Numbered from the stretch's first letter, positions 1-9,541 are shown. The stretch is 64,000 nt of DNA from Thauera sp. GDN1 (GCF_029223545.1 NZ_CP097870.1:3596001-3660000); one strand, 5' to 3'. Program-made: numbers and translations. Notes: a model not told the origin generated them from the sequence alone.

Positions 1-723
1 GCCAGCCCGAGCGCCGAGCGCCTGAGCCTGCCGCGCGAGCAGCGCGCGCTCTACACCCGCGCCACCGCGCTGCTGCCCACCGACGGCATCGTGCGCGACA
101 CCGCGCGCGACATCGTGCGCGGCGCGAAGACCGACGAGGACAAGGCACGCGCGATCTACGAGTGGATCGTGGACAACACCTTCCGCGACCCCAAGGTGCG
201 CGGCTGCGGCAACGGCGACATCCGCACGATGATCGAGACCGGCAACCTGTCGGGCAAGTGCGCCGACCTCAACGCGCTCTACGTCGGCCTGGCGCGCGCC
301 GCCGGCTTGCCGGCGCGCGACGTGTACGGCATCCGCGTCGCCGATTCGCGCTTCGGCTACAAGAGCCTGGGCAAGAGCGGCACCATCTCCAAGGCCCAGC
401 ACTGCCGCGCCGAGGTCTTCCTCGAGCGCTTCGGCTGGGTGCCGGTGGATCCGGCCGACGTGCGCAAGGTCGTGCTCGAGGAGCCCCCCGGCAATCTGTC
501 GATGATCGACCCCAAGGTGGTCGCCGCGCGCAAGCGCCTGTTCGGCGCCTGGGAGATGAACTGGCTGGCCTACAACGACGCCCACGACCTCAGGCTGCCC
601 AACAGCAGCGGCGGCGAGATCCCGTTCCTGATGTACCCGCAGGGCGAGGCCAACGGCGAGCGCTTCGACAGCCTCGATCCGGACGCCTTCCGCTACACGC
701 TGACCGCGACCGAGCTCGGCTGA
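1..723 (+). CDS. transglutaminase-like domain protein, 5' end outside the window
   Basis: The frame is open from the first base, so only the last 240 residues are seen; any start inside the window would cut an already open frame. The fragment has the transglutaminase-like core: a nucleophile Cys in GKCADLN (residue 87 of the fragment), a His in QHCRAEV (134) and an Asp in VPVDPAD (150), spaced as in bacterial members of this superfamily. These proteins are often exported peptidases or peptidoglycan/amide hydrolases, but substrate and location cannot be read here because the N-terminus is missing. It ends 146 bp before an aldehyde dehydrogenase gene on the same strand; a functional link is not evident. 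Confidence 0.8.
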   Translation, partial: ASPSAERLSLPREQRALYTRATALLPTDGIVRDTARDIVRGAKTDEDKARAIYEWIVDNTFRDPKVRGCGNGDIRTMIETGNLSGKCADLNALYVGLARAAGLPARDVYGIRVADSRFGYKSLGKSGTISKAQHCRAEVFLERFGWVPVDPADVRKVVLEEPPGNLSMIDPKVVAARKRLFGAWEMNWLAYNDAHDLRLPNSSGGEIPFLMYPQGEANGERFDSLDPDAFRYTLTATELG

Positions 724-869
724 ACGCGATCGCGGACCGGGCCGGCCGCCGCCCTGCGCGCACGGGCCGGCCCGGCGCCCGTCATCGCCGCGTGGTGGAC
801 ATCCTGCGCACCGATGGCCAAGAATCGGGGCCCCTCCCCTTTTTCCCTCCCCGAACCGGAGACGACAAG

Positions 870-2306
870 ATGAGTTACCCCGACACCCGGTTGCTGATCG
901 ACGGCCAGTGGCGCGACGCGCTCGACGGCCGCACCCTGCCCGTCTACAACCCCGCCACCGACGCCGAGATCGGCCGCGTCGCCCACGCCGGCATCGCCGA
1001 CCTCGACCTCGCCCTCGCCGCCGCGCAGAAGGGCTTCGAGACCTGGCGCAAGACCCCGGCGATCGAGCGCGCGAAGATCATGCGCCGCGCCGCCGCGCTG
1101 ATGCGCGAGCGCGCCGCCGAGATCGCGCCGCTGCTCACCCAGGAGCAGGGCAAGCCGCTGCCCGAGGCGAAGATGGAGACCCTGGCCGCGGCCGACATCA
1201 TCGAGTGGTTCGCCGACGAGGGCCTGCGCGTGTATGGCCGCATCGTCCCCGGGCGCAACCTCGCCGCCACGCAGATGGTGCTCAAGGACCCGGTGGGCCC
1301 GGTGGCCGCGTTCACGCCGTGGAACTTCCCGATCAACCAGGTGGTGCGCAAGGCCGCTGCGGCGCTCGCCACCGGCTGCTCGATCCTGGTCAAGGCCGCC
1401 GAGGAAACCCCGGCCGCTCCCGCCGCGCTGGTGCGCGCCTTCGTCGACGCCGGCGTGCCGGCGGGCGTCATCGGCCTGGTCTATGGCACGCCGGCGGAGA
1501 TCTCCAGCTACCTGATCGCCCATCCGGTGATCCGCAAGATCACCTTCACCGGCTCGACCCCGGTGGGCAAGCAGCTGGCCGCGCTCGCCGGCCAGCACAT
1601 GAAGCGGGTGACGATGGAGCTCGGCGGCCACGCCCCGGTGATCGTGTGCGAGGACGCGGACCTCGCGCTCGCGGTCAAGGTCTCGGCCGCCTCCAAGTTC
1701 CGCAACGCCGGCCAGGTGTGCATCTCGCCCACCCGCTTCCTGGTGCATGAGAGCGTGCGCGCCGAGTTCGCCGCCGCGATGGCGCGCCACGCCGCCGGCA
1801 TGAAGGTCGGCGACGGCCTGGCCGAGGGCACGCAGATGGGCCCGCTCGCCAACCCGCGCCGGGTGGCGGCGCTGAACGACTTCCTCGCCGACGCGGTGGC
1901 GCGCGGCGCAACGGTGGCGGCCGGCGGCGAACGCATCGGCAGCACCGGCAACTTCTTCGCGCCCACGGTGCTGACCGACGTGCCGGTGGACGCGAAGGTG
2001 TTCAACGAGGAGCCCTTCGGCCCGGTGGCGGCGATCCGCGGCTTCACCACGATGGACGAGGCGATCGCCGAGGCCAACCGCCTCTCCTTCGGCCTGGCCG
2101 GCTACGCCTTCACCCACTCGCTGAAACACGCCCACCTGCTCGCCCACGAGCTGCAGGTCGGCATGCTGTACATCAACCAGCCGGCGACGCCGAGCGCCGA
2201 GATGCCCTTCGGCGGGGTCAAGGATTCGGGCTACGGCACCGAGGGCGGCCCGGAGGCGCTGGACGCCTACCTGAATACCCGCGCGGTGACAGTGATGAAC
2301 CTGTGA
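870..2306 (+). CDS. NAD(P)-dependent aldehyde dehydrogenase, succinate-semialdehyde dehydrogenase type
   Basis: The 478-residue protein has normal length for the aldehyde dehydrogenase superfamily and would oxidise an aldehyde to the acid in the cytoplasm. The fold signatures are present: TPWNFPINQ in the cofactor domain, FTGSTPVGK, the general-base Glu250 in MELGGHAP and the nucleophile Cys284 in [11 protein letters not shown]. The sequence resembles GabD-like succinate-semialdehyde dehydrogenases, but substrate assignment within this superfamily is unreliable. The start at 870 is preceded by a GGAG; the frame stays open well upstream, but that part overlaps the transglutaminase gene in another frame and is not coding. 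Confidence 0.9.
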   Translation: MSYPDTRLLIDGQWRDALDGRTLPVYNPATDAEIGRVAHAGIADLDLALAAAQKGFETWRKTPAIERAKIMRRAAALMRERAAEIAPLLTQEQGKPLPEAKMETLAAADIIEWFADEGLRVYGRIVPGRNLAATQMVLKDPVGPVAAFTPWNFPINQVVRKAAAALATGCSILVKAAEETPAAPAALVRAFVDAGVPAGVIGLVYGTPAEISSYLIAHPVIRKITFTGSTPVGKQLAALAGQHMKRVTMELGGHAPVIVCEDADLALAVKVSAASKFRNAGQVCISPTRFLVHESVRAEFAAAMARHAAGMKVGDGLAEGTQMGPLANPRRVAALNDFLADAVARGATVAAGGERIGSTGNFFAPTVLTDVPVDAKVFNEEPFGPVAAIRGFTTMDEAIAEANRLSFGLAGYAFTHSLKHAHLLAHELQVGMLYINQPATPSAEMPFGGVKDSGYGTEGGPEALDAYLNTRAVTVMNL

Positions 2307-2577
2307 GCTTTGCGCGGCTTCGAATCGGCCGCGGGGCCGGACCGCAGTCGCCGCCTGCACTCGCGGCCCTTCGCTGCGCTGCGGGCTGCCCTCGGTGGAG
2401 GACGCCGCGGGGGCGGCGACGCAAACTCGGCGCTGCGCGCCTCGAACATGCGTCGCCTTGTCTCCCCCGCGACGCCCTCCGCCTCGGCGCTCCTGAAGTT
2501 GGCGACCCCGGCCCGGCCCGCGGCCTTGCGGCGCGTGAACGTTCTGACGCCAGATCACGCGTCTTTTTCGGGATCGG

Positions 2578-3462
2578 TCAGAAGTGCCATTCCATCTGGA
2601 AGGTCGGCGCGTTGGTGTCGATGCCCGCCTTCTCGACGCCATTGGCGTAGGCGTGGTTGCCGAACTTGTTGCGCCAGTACTCGTAGCCCACGCCCATCAG
2701 GAAGGTGTTCTTCTTCCCTCCGGCCATCTGGCCGACATCGACCATCAGCGAAGTGCGCATCAGGGTCTCGGTGTGGGTCTTCACGCCGGCGTAGTCCTTG
2801 CCCTTCTCGCCGTTGATGTTGATGAAGCCCTGGAACTTGAGCGGTACCGGTCCGGCGTTGAAGGGGATGCCCCAGGCGGCGCTGATGATCCATTGCGGGT
2901 CGAAGCTGACCTCGGTCTTCGGGCAGGGATCGAAGCCGCCCGGCGTCGCCGGATCGAGACCGCAGCGGTTCCACTCCTTGCCGAGCAGCAGGCTGAGGTC
3001 GAGGAAGCCGGGGACGTCGAACTTCAGCGTCGGGCCGACGACCAGCAGGCGCTTGCGCGGCGAGAAGGCGGTGTTCTTGGTGTTGAGGTCGAAGCCGGCG
3101 GTCACCGCGACTTCCTTGACCGGACCGAACGCGAAGCTGCGGTCGAAGGCCTTGCCCAGGTGCACCTGGTGGCGATAGGTCAGGTAGAACTCGGTCGCGC
3201 CGCTGCCGCCGCCGTTGGCCGGATCGGCCTTGTCCGACTGGAAGACGTCGAGGTTCACGAAGTTCTGCCCGACCGAATAGCCGCTGGCGTGGGTGAGCTG
3301 CAGGACGTGCTTTTCCACGTCCCTGGTGTTGGTCGGCTCGTGGAAGTCGGTGCCGTAGCGGTAGCCGATGAAGGTGTCGCTCCAGGTCGCGGCCTGGCTT
3401 ACTGCGGGTGCGGCCACCAGCGCGCCGGCGAGGGCGAGCGGGGCGAGGCGGGTTCTTGTCAT
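2578..3462 (-). CDS. Tsx-like outer-membrane channel protein
   Basis: A 294-residue exported protein. Residues 1-24 form a signal peptide (Arg-rich start, Ala/Leu core, cleavage near VSQA). The mature part consists of alternating aromatic/hydrophobic and polar strands and ends with Phe, as outer-membrane beta-barrels do. Start segments such as WSDTFIGYRYG recall the nucleoside-specific channel family Tsx. The ATG at 3462 has GGAG upstream and begins the signal peptide directly; an earlier in-frame ATG at 3513 would put 17 charged residues before it. It could be a pore for nucleosides or other small N-compounds, which fits the neighbouring permease-kinase and amide genes, but the substrate is an inference. 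Confidence 0.75.
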   Translation of the reverse strand: MTRTRLAPLALAGALVAAPAVSQAATWSDTFIGYRYGTDFHEPTNTRDVEKHVLQLTHASGYSVGQNFVNLDVFQSDKADPANGGGSGATEFYLTYRHQVHLGKAFDRSFAFGPVKEVAVTAGFDLNTKNTAFSPRKRLLVVGPTLKFDVPGFLDLSLLLGKEWNRCGLDPATPGGFDPCPKTEVSFDPQWIISAAWGIPFNAGPVPLKFQGFININGEKGKDYAGVKTHTETLMRTSLMVDVGQMAGGKKNTFLMGVGYEYWRNKFGNHAYANGVEKAGIDTNAPTFQMEWHF

Positions 3463-3682
3463 TGTCTCGTGTCTCCGGTCCTGTCTCTGGTCTGGTTTTG
3501 CGGCGCAAGTCACTGCGCACGGCCGCCAAACTAGCAGGGCGGGGACGCGGTCTGGATCCCGCCCGGGTGATACCCAATATCAGCGTTCCGGATAGTCGCC
3601 CCCGGATGACGGTCCCGCCCGCCCGACGCCACCACGATCGCCGACCTCGACCGCCTCGCCCCGAGACGGCGCAAGCGTCGGT

Positions 3683-4336
3683 TCAGGGCCGTGCGAGGCG
3701 CGTGAACTGCGCCACGGCCGCGGTGCGGGTCTCCACCCCGAGCTTCTCGTAGATGTGTTCGAGGTGCTTATTCACGGTGCGCGGGCTCATGCCCAGGATC
3801 TCCGCCACGTCGCGGTTGGTCTTGCCGCGCGCGACCCACTCGAGCACGTCCATCTCGCGCTGGGTCAGCGGGTTGGGCAGCAGCGCCGCAGCCGGCGCGA
3901 GCTCCTCGCCGCGGTCGCGCATGGCCGCATTCATCTCGCGCGCCACGCGCAGGTGCGCCTGCAGGCGCGCGACCAGCTCGTCGGGCACGACCGGCTTGAC
4001 CAGGTAGTCGATGCCCCCGGCGGACAGTCCTTCGACCAGGCGCTCGGTCTCCGCCAGCCCGGTCATGAAGATCACCGGCACGGTGCGCATGCCCGGCGCC
4101 TGCTTGAGCCGGCGGCAGGTCTCGAAGCCGTCCATGCCCGGCATGCAGGCGTCGAGCAGCACCGCGTCCGGGATCACGCGCTCGACCCGCTGCAGCGCAG
4201 TGGCGCCATCGGTGGCGACCAGCACCGTGTAGCCGGCATCGTCGAGCGCCTCGGCGATCATGCGCACGGTGTCGGGTGCATCGTCGATCAGCAGCACCAC
4301 TGCGCGCTCAGCGGGCGGCGGCGTCGGGACAGTCAT
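3683..4336 (-). CDS. LuxR/NarL-family two-component response regulator
   Basis: The 217-residue protein has an N-terminal receiver domain (acidic pair after VVLLID, phospho-acceptor Asp in VLLDACMPG at about residue 62, Lys in YLVKPV) and a C-terminal LuxR-type helix-turn-helix (LTQREMDVLEWVARG through NKHLEHIYEKLGV). It would bind DNA as a dimer when phosphorylated. The ATG at 4336 is chosen because a GGAG lies 7 nt upstream; an ATG 12 nt earlier has no such site. It overlaps the end of the sensor-kinase gene by 29 nt, so the two are translationally coupled and almost surely partners. It is the best candidate to bind the shared palindromes before the amide genes (8055-8072 and 18741-18758). 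Confidence 0.93.
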   Translation of the reverse strand: MTVPTPPPAERAVVLLIDDAPDTVRMIAEALDDAGYTVLVATDGATALQRVERVIPDAVLLDACMPGMDGFETCRRLKQAPGMRTVPVIFMTGLAETERLVEGLSAGGIDYLVKPVVPDELVARLQAHLRVAREMNAAMRDRGEELAPAAALLPNPLTQREMDVLEWVARGKTNRDVAEILGMSPRTVNKHLEHIYEKLGVETRTAAVAQFTRLARP

Positions 4337-7300
4337 CGGCAACTCCATCCAGGTGTTGAATCAGGGTGTCGAAGCGCAGCGCCATCGTGGTGTCGCGCAG
4401 GCCGGCCAGCACCCCCTGCAGTTCGGGGTGCGACAGCTCGAGCTCGTCGAGCCGGCGGACCAGGCCCTGCAGGTGGCCGATGTCGGCGAAGTCGCGCAGC
4501 TCGGCACGGATGCGGGCGGACAGGCCGGACAGATCGGGCAGGCCCTGCCGGGCGGCGCGATCGATGGCGGCAAGCGGGACGGGCGTGTCCGGCACCGCCA
4601 CGACAAGCCCGGCGCCCGACGCGGACTCGCTCGGCACAGTGGCCGTCGGCAGCGCCACGGCCTGCGCATCGGCTGCAGCGGGCGCCGGCGACGCATCCGC
4701 ATAGATCCACGCCAGCCCCAGCCAGCGATTGAGGCGGGCGAAGAGTTCGGTTTCCAGCACCGGCTTGACGATGAAGTCGTCGCAGCCGGCGGCCTTGCGG
4801 CGGCCGGGCACGTTCTCGTAGGCGTTGGCGGACACCATGACGATCGGGTGCTCGTAGCCCGCGTCGCGCAGGCGCCGGCTCAAGGTCCAGCCATCGACCA
4901 CCGGCATCGAGACGTCGAGAAAAACGATGTCCGGCGCGAAGGTGTCGACCTGCTGCAGGGCCGCGCCGGGGTCCTCGCAGGTCTCCACCATGAAACCACG
5001 CGGTCGCAGCATGTCGGCGATCAGCCGGCTCTGGCTGGGCTGGTCGTCCACCACCAGCAGGCGCTGGCGACGGCCGGCATAGCCACGGATGTCGCGCTCG
5101 GGGCGCAGCGCCAGCCGGGGATTGGCCACCCGTGGCAGGTAGAGCTTGACGCGGAACACGCTGCCACGGCCCGGCGTGCTGGTGACCGTGAGCTGGCCGC
5201 CGGCCAGTTCGACCAGCAGGCGCGTGATGGTCAGCCCCAGGCCGGTACCCGGCACGCTCGCCGGCTCGGCACCGGTGCCGCGCTCGAAAGGCAGGAAGAT
5301 GCGCTCCATGTCTTGCTGCGGAATGCCGCAGCCGGTGTCGCACACCTCGAACACCGCAATCTCGCTCTGGTAGGCGATCTTCAGCCGCACCTCGCCGCGC
5401 CGGGTGTAGCGCACGGCGTTGGCGAGAAGGTTGATCAGGATCTGGCGCAGGCGGCTGGTGTCGCCCTGCACCACCTCGGGCATGCTGCCGCTGAAGTCGG
5501 TACGGAAGTCGAGCCCCTTCTTCATCGCCTCGAGGCGGAACATCTTCTCGATGTGGGCGATGAACTCCCCGAAGCGGATCTCCTCGCGGTTGAACTGCAG
5601 GCGGCCGGCCTCGATGCTGGCGATGTCGAGCAGGCCGTCGATCAGCCCGAGCAGATGCTCGCCGCTGCGCTGGATGGTGGAGATGGCATCGCGCCGCCGG
5701 CGCGGCAGGTCGGTGTCGCGCAGCATGATCTGGCAGTAGCCGAGGATGGTGTTGAGCGGCGTGCGCAGCTCGTGGCTGATGCCGCGCACATAGCGGCTCT
5801 TGGCCGCGTTGGCGGCCTCGGCGTCTTCCTTGGCCTGCTGCAGCTTGGCGTCGGTGTCGCGGTGGGCCTCGATCTCGCGCAGCAGCAGCTGGTTCTGGCG
5901 CTCGGATTCCTCCTGCGCCACCCGCCGGCTCTCATTGGCCAGCACCAGCCACCACACCCCCACCGCCGCCAGCAGAACCAGCACCGCGAAGATGCGCAGG
6001 AAGGCCAGGCCCAGGTCGGTTGCGCCGGACTCGGCAGCGATCAGCTCCTGCTGGTACACCAGCGCCACCACCGAGGCGATCACCAGGCAGCTCACCAGGA
6101 ACACCATCACGAACTGGCTGACGCGCCGCGCCACACGCGCCGACATCGACGACGGCATCCAGCCCGCCAGCAGCGGCGCGAGGCGGCTGAGCAGGCCGGC
6201 GTCGGGCTTGCAGCGGTCGCGGCAGCGCGCCTCCAGCGTGCAGCACAGCGAGCAGATGGCGCCGCCGTAGGCCGGGCACTGCGCCATGTCCTCGGCCTCG
6301 AAGTGGTTCTCGCACACCACGCAGCGCAGCGGCTCGGCCGCGCGCCATTGCGTCTCGCGCGGCCGCGCCAGGTAGAAGCGGCCGCGCGTGCCCCAGGCGA
6401 TCAGCGGCGCCAGCGCAAAAGCGGTCAGCAGCGAGATGAAGGGCGCGAAGGCCTGCGCCACCGGCCCCAGGTGGCCGCCAAAGGCGACGATGCCGAGCAC
6501 CGAGCCCGCCAGCATCGCCCCCACCCCCACCGGATTGACGTCGTACAGGTAGGCGCGCTTGAACTCGATCTGCTTCGGTGACAACCCAAGCGGCTTGTTC
6601 ACCACCAGATCGGCCACCACCGCGCCGATCCACGCCACCGCCACGTTGGCGTACACGCTGAGCACATGCTCGAGCGCCTCGAACACGCCGAGCAGCATCA
6701 GCATGAGCGCGATCAGCACGTTGAAGATCAGCCACACCACCCGCCCCGGATGGCTGTGGGTGAGGCGCGAGAAGAAGTTGGACCACGCCAGCGAGCCGGC
6801 GTAGGCGTTGGTCACGTTGATCTTGACCTGGCAGATGATGACGAAGATGCAGGCCAGCGCGATCGCCGCGCGCGGATCGTCCACCACGTGCTGGAAGCCG
6901 GCCAGATACATCTGCGTGGGCTGCAGCGCCTTCTCCGGCGGCACCATCGCCTGCAGCGCGAGGAAGGCGAGGAAGGCGCCGCCGATCATCTTCAGCGCCC
7001 CGGGGATGATCCAGCCCGGCCCCGCCGCCACCACCGAGGCCCACCAGCGGCCGCGGTTCCTTTTCCCTGCCGGCGGCAGGAAGCGCAGGAAGTCCACCTG
7101 CTCGCCGATCTGCGCGATCAGCGCAAAGGCCACCGTGCACCCCGCCCCCACCGCCAGCCAGTCGAACTCGTTACCGTGGCGGCCGCCGAACTCGGTGAAG
7201 GTGGCGTACAGCTCCGGCTCGCGCACCAGCACGACGAGGAAGGGCGTCAGCAGCAGCACCACGAACACCGGCTGGGTCCACGCCTGCAGCCGGCTGATCC

Positions 7301-7871
7301 AGGTGATGCCGTGCGTCACCAGCGGGATCACCGCCAGCGAACTTAGCAGGTAGCCCCACAGGATCGGCAGCTCGAACCATAGCTCCAGCGCCAGCGCCAT
7401 GATCGCCGCCTCGATGGCGAAGAAGATGAAGGTGAAGGAGGCGTAGATCAGCGAGGTGATGGTCGAGCCGATGTAGCCGAAGCCGGCGCCGCGCGTGAGC
7501 AGGTCCATGTCCACCGCCTCGCGCGCGGCGTAGTAGCTGATCGGCAGGCCGGTGAGGAAGATCACCAGCGCCACCAGGCCGATCGCCCACATGGCATTGG
7601 TGAAGCCCCAGTTGAGCGCGATCGTGCCGCCGATCGCCTCCATCGCCAGGAAGGACACCGCGCCCAGCGCGGTATGGGCGATGCGCGAGAACGACCACTT
7701 GCGGAAGCTGCGCGGCGCGTAGCGCAACGCGTAGTCCTCCAGCGTCTCGTCGGCGACCCAGCTGTTGTACTCGCGGCGGATGTGGATGATGCGCTGGGTG
7801 GCGGGGGCGGTCACGGCAGGGGGGCGGCAAGGCGCGCGGAGGATCGACCCGAGTGCTTCAGCAAGAAGCAT
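4308..7871 (-). CDS. nucleobase-permease/hybrid histidine kinase fusion
   Basis: About 1187 residues in four parts. Residues roughly 30-500 are a polytopic membrane domain of the NCS1 cytosine/purine permease type (RSFRKWSFSRIAHTALG, GAGFGYIGSTITSL). Residues about 513-555 form a linker with eight cysteines (CVVC, C, C-x2-CC, C, C). One or two further membrane helices and a coiled coil follow. Then come a HisKA/HATPase kinase (His700 in GISHELRTPLN; DTGCGIP; GTGLGLT) and a receiver with Asp986 in FLDVSMP. An Ala/Pro-rich stretch and an HPt-like helical tail end the protein. It probably senses a transported amide, urea or nucleobase and signals to the downstream response regulator. The start is uncertain: ATG 7871 or GTG 7814; earlier ATGs would run into the divergent promoter. 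Confidence 0.88.
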   Translation of the reverse strand: MLLAEALGSILRAPCRPPAVTAPATQRIIHIRREYNSWVADETLEDYALRYAPRSFRKWSFSRIAHTALGAVSFLAMEAIGGTIALNWGFTNAMWAIGLVALVIFLTGLPISYYAAREAVDMDLLTRGAGFGYIGSTITSLIYASFTFIFFAIEAAIMALALELWFELPILWGYLLSSLAVIPLVTHGITWISRLQAWTQPVFVVLLLTPFLVVLVREPELYATFTEFGGRHGNEFDWLAVGAGCTVAFALIAQIGEQVDFLRFLPPAGKRNRGRWWASVVAAGPGWIIPGALKMIGGAFLAFLALQAMVPPEKALQPTQMYLAGFQHVVDDPRAAIALACIFVIICQVKINVTNAYAGSLAWSNFFSRLTHSHPGRVVWLIFNVLIALMLMLLGVFEALEHVLSVYANVAVAWIGAVVADLVVNKPLGLSPKQIEFKRAYLYDVNPVGVGAMLAGSVLGIVAFGGHLGPVAQAFAPFISLLTAFALAPLIAWGTRGRFYLARPRETQWRAAEPLRCVVCENHFEAEDMAQCPAYGGAICSLCCTLEARCRDRCKPDAGLLSRLAPLLAGWMPSSMSARVARRVSQFVMVFLVSCLVIASVVALVYQQELIAAESGATDLGLAFLRIFAVLVLLAAVGVWWLVLANESRRVAQEESERQNQLLLREIEAHRDTDAKLQQAKEDAEAANAAKSRYVRGISHELRTPLNTILGYCQIMLRDTDLPRRRRDAISTIQRSGEHLLGLIDGLLDIASIEAGRLQFNREEIRFGEFIAHIEKMFRLEAMKKGLDFRTDFSGSMPEVVQGDTSRLRQILINLLANAVRYTRRGEVRLKIAYQSEIAVFEVCDTGCGIPQQDMERIFLPFERGTGAEPASVPGTGLGLTITRLLVELAGGQLTVTSTPGRGSVFRVKLYLPRVANPRLALRPERDIRGYAGRRQRLLVVDDQPSQSRLIADMLRPRGFMVETCEDPGAALQQVDTFAPDIVFLDVSMPVVDGWTLSRRLRDAGYEHPIVMVSANAYENVPGRRKAAGCDDFIVKPVLETELFARLNRWLGLAWIYADASPAPAAADAQAVALPTATVPSESASGAGLVVAVPDTPVPLAAIDRAARQGLPDLSGLSARIRAELRDFADIGHLQGLVRRLDELELSHPELQGVLAGLRDTTMALRFDTLIQHLDGVADDCPDAAAR

Positions 7872-8009
7872 TCCCACCCGGGACGGTGCATTCCGCAGCG
7901 TCTGCCGCACCGTCCGTGCCGCCTCCCCGACCATGCACGCACCAGATCGGGGCACCACCACCGGTACATGCACCACGCCCGGACCTGGACGTGACAATCC
8001 CCGGCGCCC

Positions 8010-8026
8010 CTTGTGCGCCGCACAAG
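8010..8026. promoter_or_regulatory. 17-bp palindrome in the fmd promoter region
   Basis: CTTGTGC and GCACAAG are perfect 7-bp arms around a 3-bp GCC centre. It lies 29 bp upstream of the ATACGT palindrome and 166 bp before fmdD. It may be a second regulator site, for example for nitrogen control, but it does not match the NtrC consensus I know. No second copy was noticed in the window. Confidence 0.35.
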
Positions 8027-8054
8027 ACGATAACCACACCCCCTGCGCATCCCC

Positions 8055-8072
8055 ATACGTCGTTTGACGTAT
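8055..8072. promoter_or_regulatory. amide-regulon operator, copy 1 (before fmdD)
   Basis: ATACGTCGTTTGACGTAT has perfect 7-bp arms around GTTT. Its reverse complement matches the element before amiE at 17 of 18 positions. It ends 20 bp before a GATAGCT that could be the -10 box, so the right arm lies at about -35. That is the usual position for an activator of the LuxR/NarL type. The neighbouring response regulator is the natural candidate to bind it. Confidence 0.7.
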
Positions 8073-8191
8073 TCGCGGTTTCGCCCCCGATGGATAGCTT
8101 GTGCACCGCAACGAGACGACAGCGCATTCAGCCCGACCGGCCCGCCGCCTCGCCAGATCCGTGTTGCAGCCCACTCATCAAGGAGCGATCC

Positions 8192-9457
8192 ATGTCAGAC
8201 AAGCACCTGCCTCCCGAGCACCTGCCTTCCTCCTCGCGCCGCACGTTCATGCTCGGTGCCGCCGCCCTCCCGCTCGCGCTGGCGATGTCCCGCATGGGCC
8301 ACGCCGCCGCGCTGCCCACCGCCCAGGTCAACACCACCGGCCTGGCCGTGACCGACACCGAAGTCATCGTCGGCCAGCTGCACTCGGCCACCGGCACCAT
8401 GGCCATCTCCGAGACCGGCTCGATCCAGGCCGAACAGCTCGCCATCGACCAGATCAACGCCATGGGCGGCATCCTCGGCCGCAAGATCAAGGTGATCAAG
8501 GAAGACGGCGCCTCCGACTGGCCGACCTTCGCCGAGAAGTCGCGCAAGCTGCTGGTGAATGACAAGGTCGCCACCGTGTTCGGCTGCTGGACCTCGGCCT
8601 CGCGCAAGGCGGTGCTGCCGATCTTCGAGAAGGAAAACGGCCTGCTCTACTACCCGACCTTCTACGAAGGCCTGGAGCAGTCGAAGAACGTCATCTACAC
8701 CGGCCAGGAAGCCACCCAGCAGATCCTCTACGGCCTCGACTGGGCGAAGAAGGAAAAGGGCGCGCAGAAGGTCTTCCTGGTGGGCTCGGACTACATCTGG
8801 CCGCGCACCTCGATGAAGATCGCGCGTAAGCACATCGAGAATTTCCAGGGCGGCAAGGTCGTCGGCGAGGAGTACTACCCGCTCGGCAACACCAACTTCA
8901 ACTCGCTGATCAACAAGATCAAGATCGCCAAGCCCGACTGCATCTTCGCGGCCGTGGTGGGCGGCTCGAACGTGGCCTTCTACAAGCAGTTGAAGGCCGC
9001 CGGCATCACCGGCGCCAAGCAGTTCCTGCTCACGCTGTCGGTGACCGAGGACGAGATGCTGGGCATCGGCGGCGAAAACTTCGAGGGCTTCTACTCCTCG
9101 ATGAAGTACTTCCAGACCCTCGACAACGCCAACAACAAGGCCTTCGTCGAGGCCTTCAAGAAGGCCTACGGACCGAAGTCGGTCATCGGCGACGTCACCC
9201 AGGCCGCCTACCTCGGCCCCTGGCTGTGGAAGGCGGCGGTCGAGAAGGCGGGCAGCTTCGACGTGGCCAAGGTGGCCGCCGCCTCGCCCGGCATCGAGCT
9301 GCCGACCGCGCCCGAGGGCTACGTGAAGGTGCACGAGAACCACCACCTGTACAGCAAGGCCCGCATCGCCCAGGGCCAGGCCGACGGCACCTTCAAGGTG
9401 GTGGCGGAGTCGCCCGACCTGATCGTTCCCGACCCCTTCCCCAAGGGCTACCAGTAA
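8192..9457 (+). CDS. fmdD: amide/urea ABC transporter, periplasmic binding protein (FmdD/UrtA type)
   Basis: The 421-residue protein captures a short-chain amide or urea in the periplasm and passes it to the permeases encoded next. It has a twin-arginine-like leader (SSRRTFMLG followed by an Ala/Leu core). The mature part is typical of branched-chain amino-acid/urea type binding proteins (VIVGQLHSATGTMAISE, QINAMGGILGRKI, DGASDWPTFAEK, EENGLLYYPTFYEG-like segment, GSDYIWPRTS). The ATG at 8192 has AGGAG upstream. FmdD (amides) and UrtA (urea) are close relatives. The adjoining formamidase gene and the absence of urease genes here favour short-chain amides. It heads an operon through fmdB and is probably controlled by the palindrome at 8055. 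Confidence 0.9.
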   Translation: MSDKHLPPEHLPSSSRRTFMLGAAALPLALAMSRMGHAAALPTAQVNTTGLAVTDTEVIVGQLHSATGTMAISETGSIQAEQLAIDQINAMGGILGRKIKVIKEDGASDWPTFAEKSRKLLVNDKVATVFGCWTSASRKAVLPIFEKENGLLYYPTFYEGLEQSKNVIYTGQEATQQILYGLDWAKKEKGAQKVFLVGSDYIWPRTSMKIARKHIENFQGGKVVGEEYYPLGNTNFNSLINKIKIAKPDCIFAAVVGGSNVAFYKQLKAAGITGAKQFLLTLSVTEDEMLGIGGENFEGFYSSMKYFQTLDNANNKAFVEAFKKAYGPKSVIGDVTQAAYLGPWLWKAAVEKAGSFDVAKVAAASPGIELPTAPEGYVKVHENHHLYSKARIAQGQADGTFKVVAESPDLIVPDPFPKGYQ

Positions 9458-9466
9458 GCCACGCAG

Positions 9467-9490
9467 CCGCCGCGGCGCGCGCCGCGGCGG
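9467..9490 (+). other. perfect GC-rich hairpin between fmdD and fmdE
   Basis: A 24-bp perfect palindrome (CCGCCGCGGCGC followed by its own complement) begins 10 bp after the fmdD stop and is followed by TTT. In RNA it would make a very stable stem-loop. Hairpins after binding-protein genes commonly protect the upstream message or stop part of the transcripts, giving more binding protein than permease. That role is inferred. Confidence 0.6.
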
Positions 9491-9541
9491 TTTCCGGCCG
9501 CACACGACGGCCGGGTCCCGCCCACCCCCCGGAGGTCCGTC

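Larger units (their letters stand above)
7872..8191. promoter_or_regulatory. divergent regulatory region between the sensor kinase and fmdD
   Basis: These 320 bp separate the kinase (leftward) and fmdD (rightward). No convincing reading frame is present. They hold two perfect inverted repeats (8010-8026 and 8055-8072), a -10-like GATAGCT at 8093 placed 20 bp after the second repeat, and an AGGAG ribosome-binding site just before fmdD at 8192. Because both repeats lie between the genes, one bound regulator could act on both promoters. Confidence 0.6.

Noticed and set aside
2307..2577. Possible short genes or a mobile repeat between the aldehyde dehydrogenase and the Tsx-like gene
   Set aside because: Open frames here are Arg/Pro/Ala low-complexity and overlap on both strands. 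The sequence looks like ordinary G/C-rich spacer, and no repeat copy was found in the window.
693..2642. A 649-codon minus-strand frame across the aldehyde dehydrogenase
   Set aside because: It is antisense to a well-conserved enzyme and has no recognisable motifs.
4260..6581. A 773-codon open frame opposite the sensor kinase
   Set aside because: His/Arg/Gln-rich shadow of the kinase reading frame; no start signal and no domain.
8010..8072. NtrC or sigma-54 promoter before fmdD
   Set aside because: No GG-N10-GC element with the usual TGGCAC/TTGC sequences and no matching NtrC half-sites were found, so nitrogen control of that type is not supported by sequence.
7872..8174. Longer N-terminus for the sensor kinase, starting at 8174
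   Set aside because: It would cover both palindromes and the fmd promoter, and the added residues are Cys/Arg/Gly-rich without structure.
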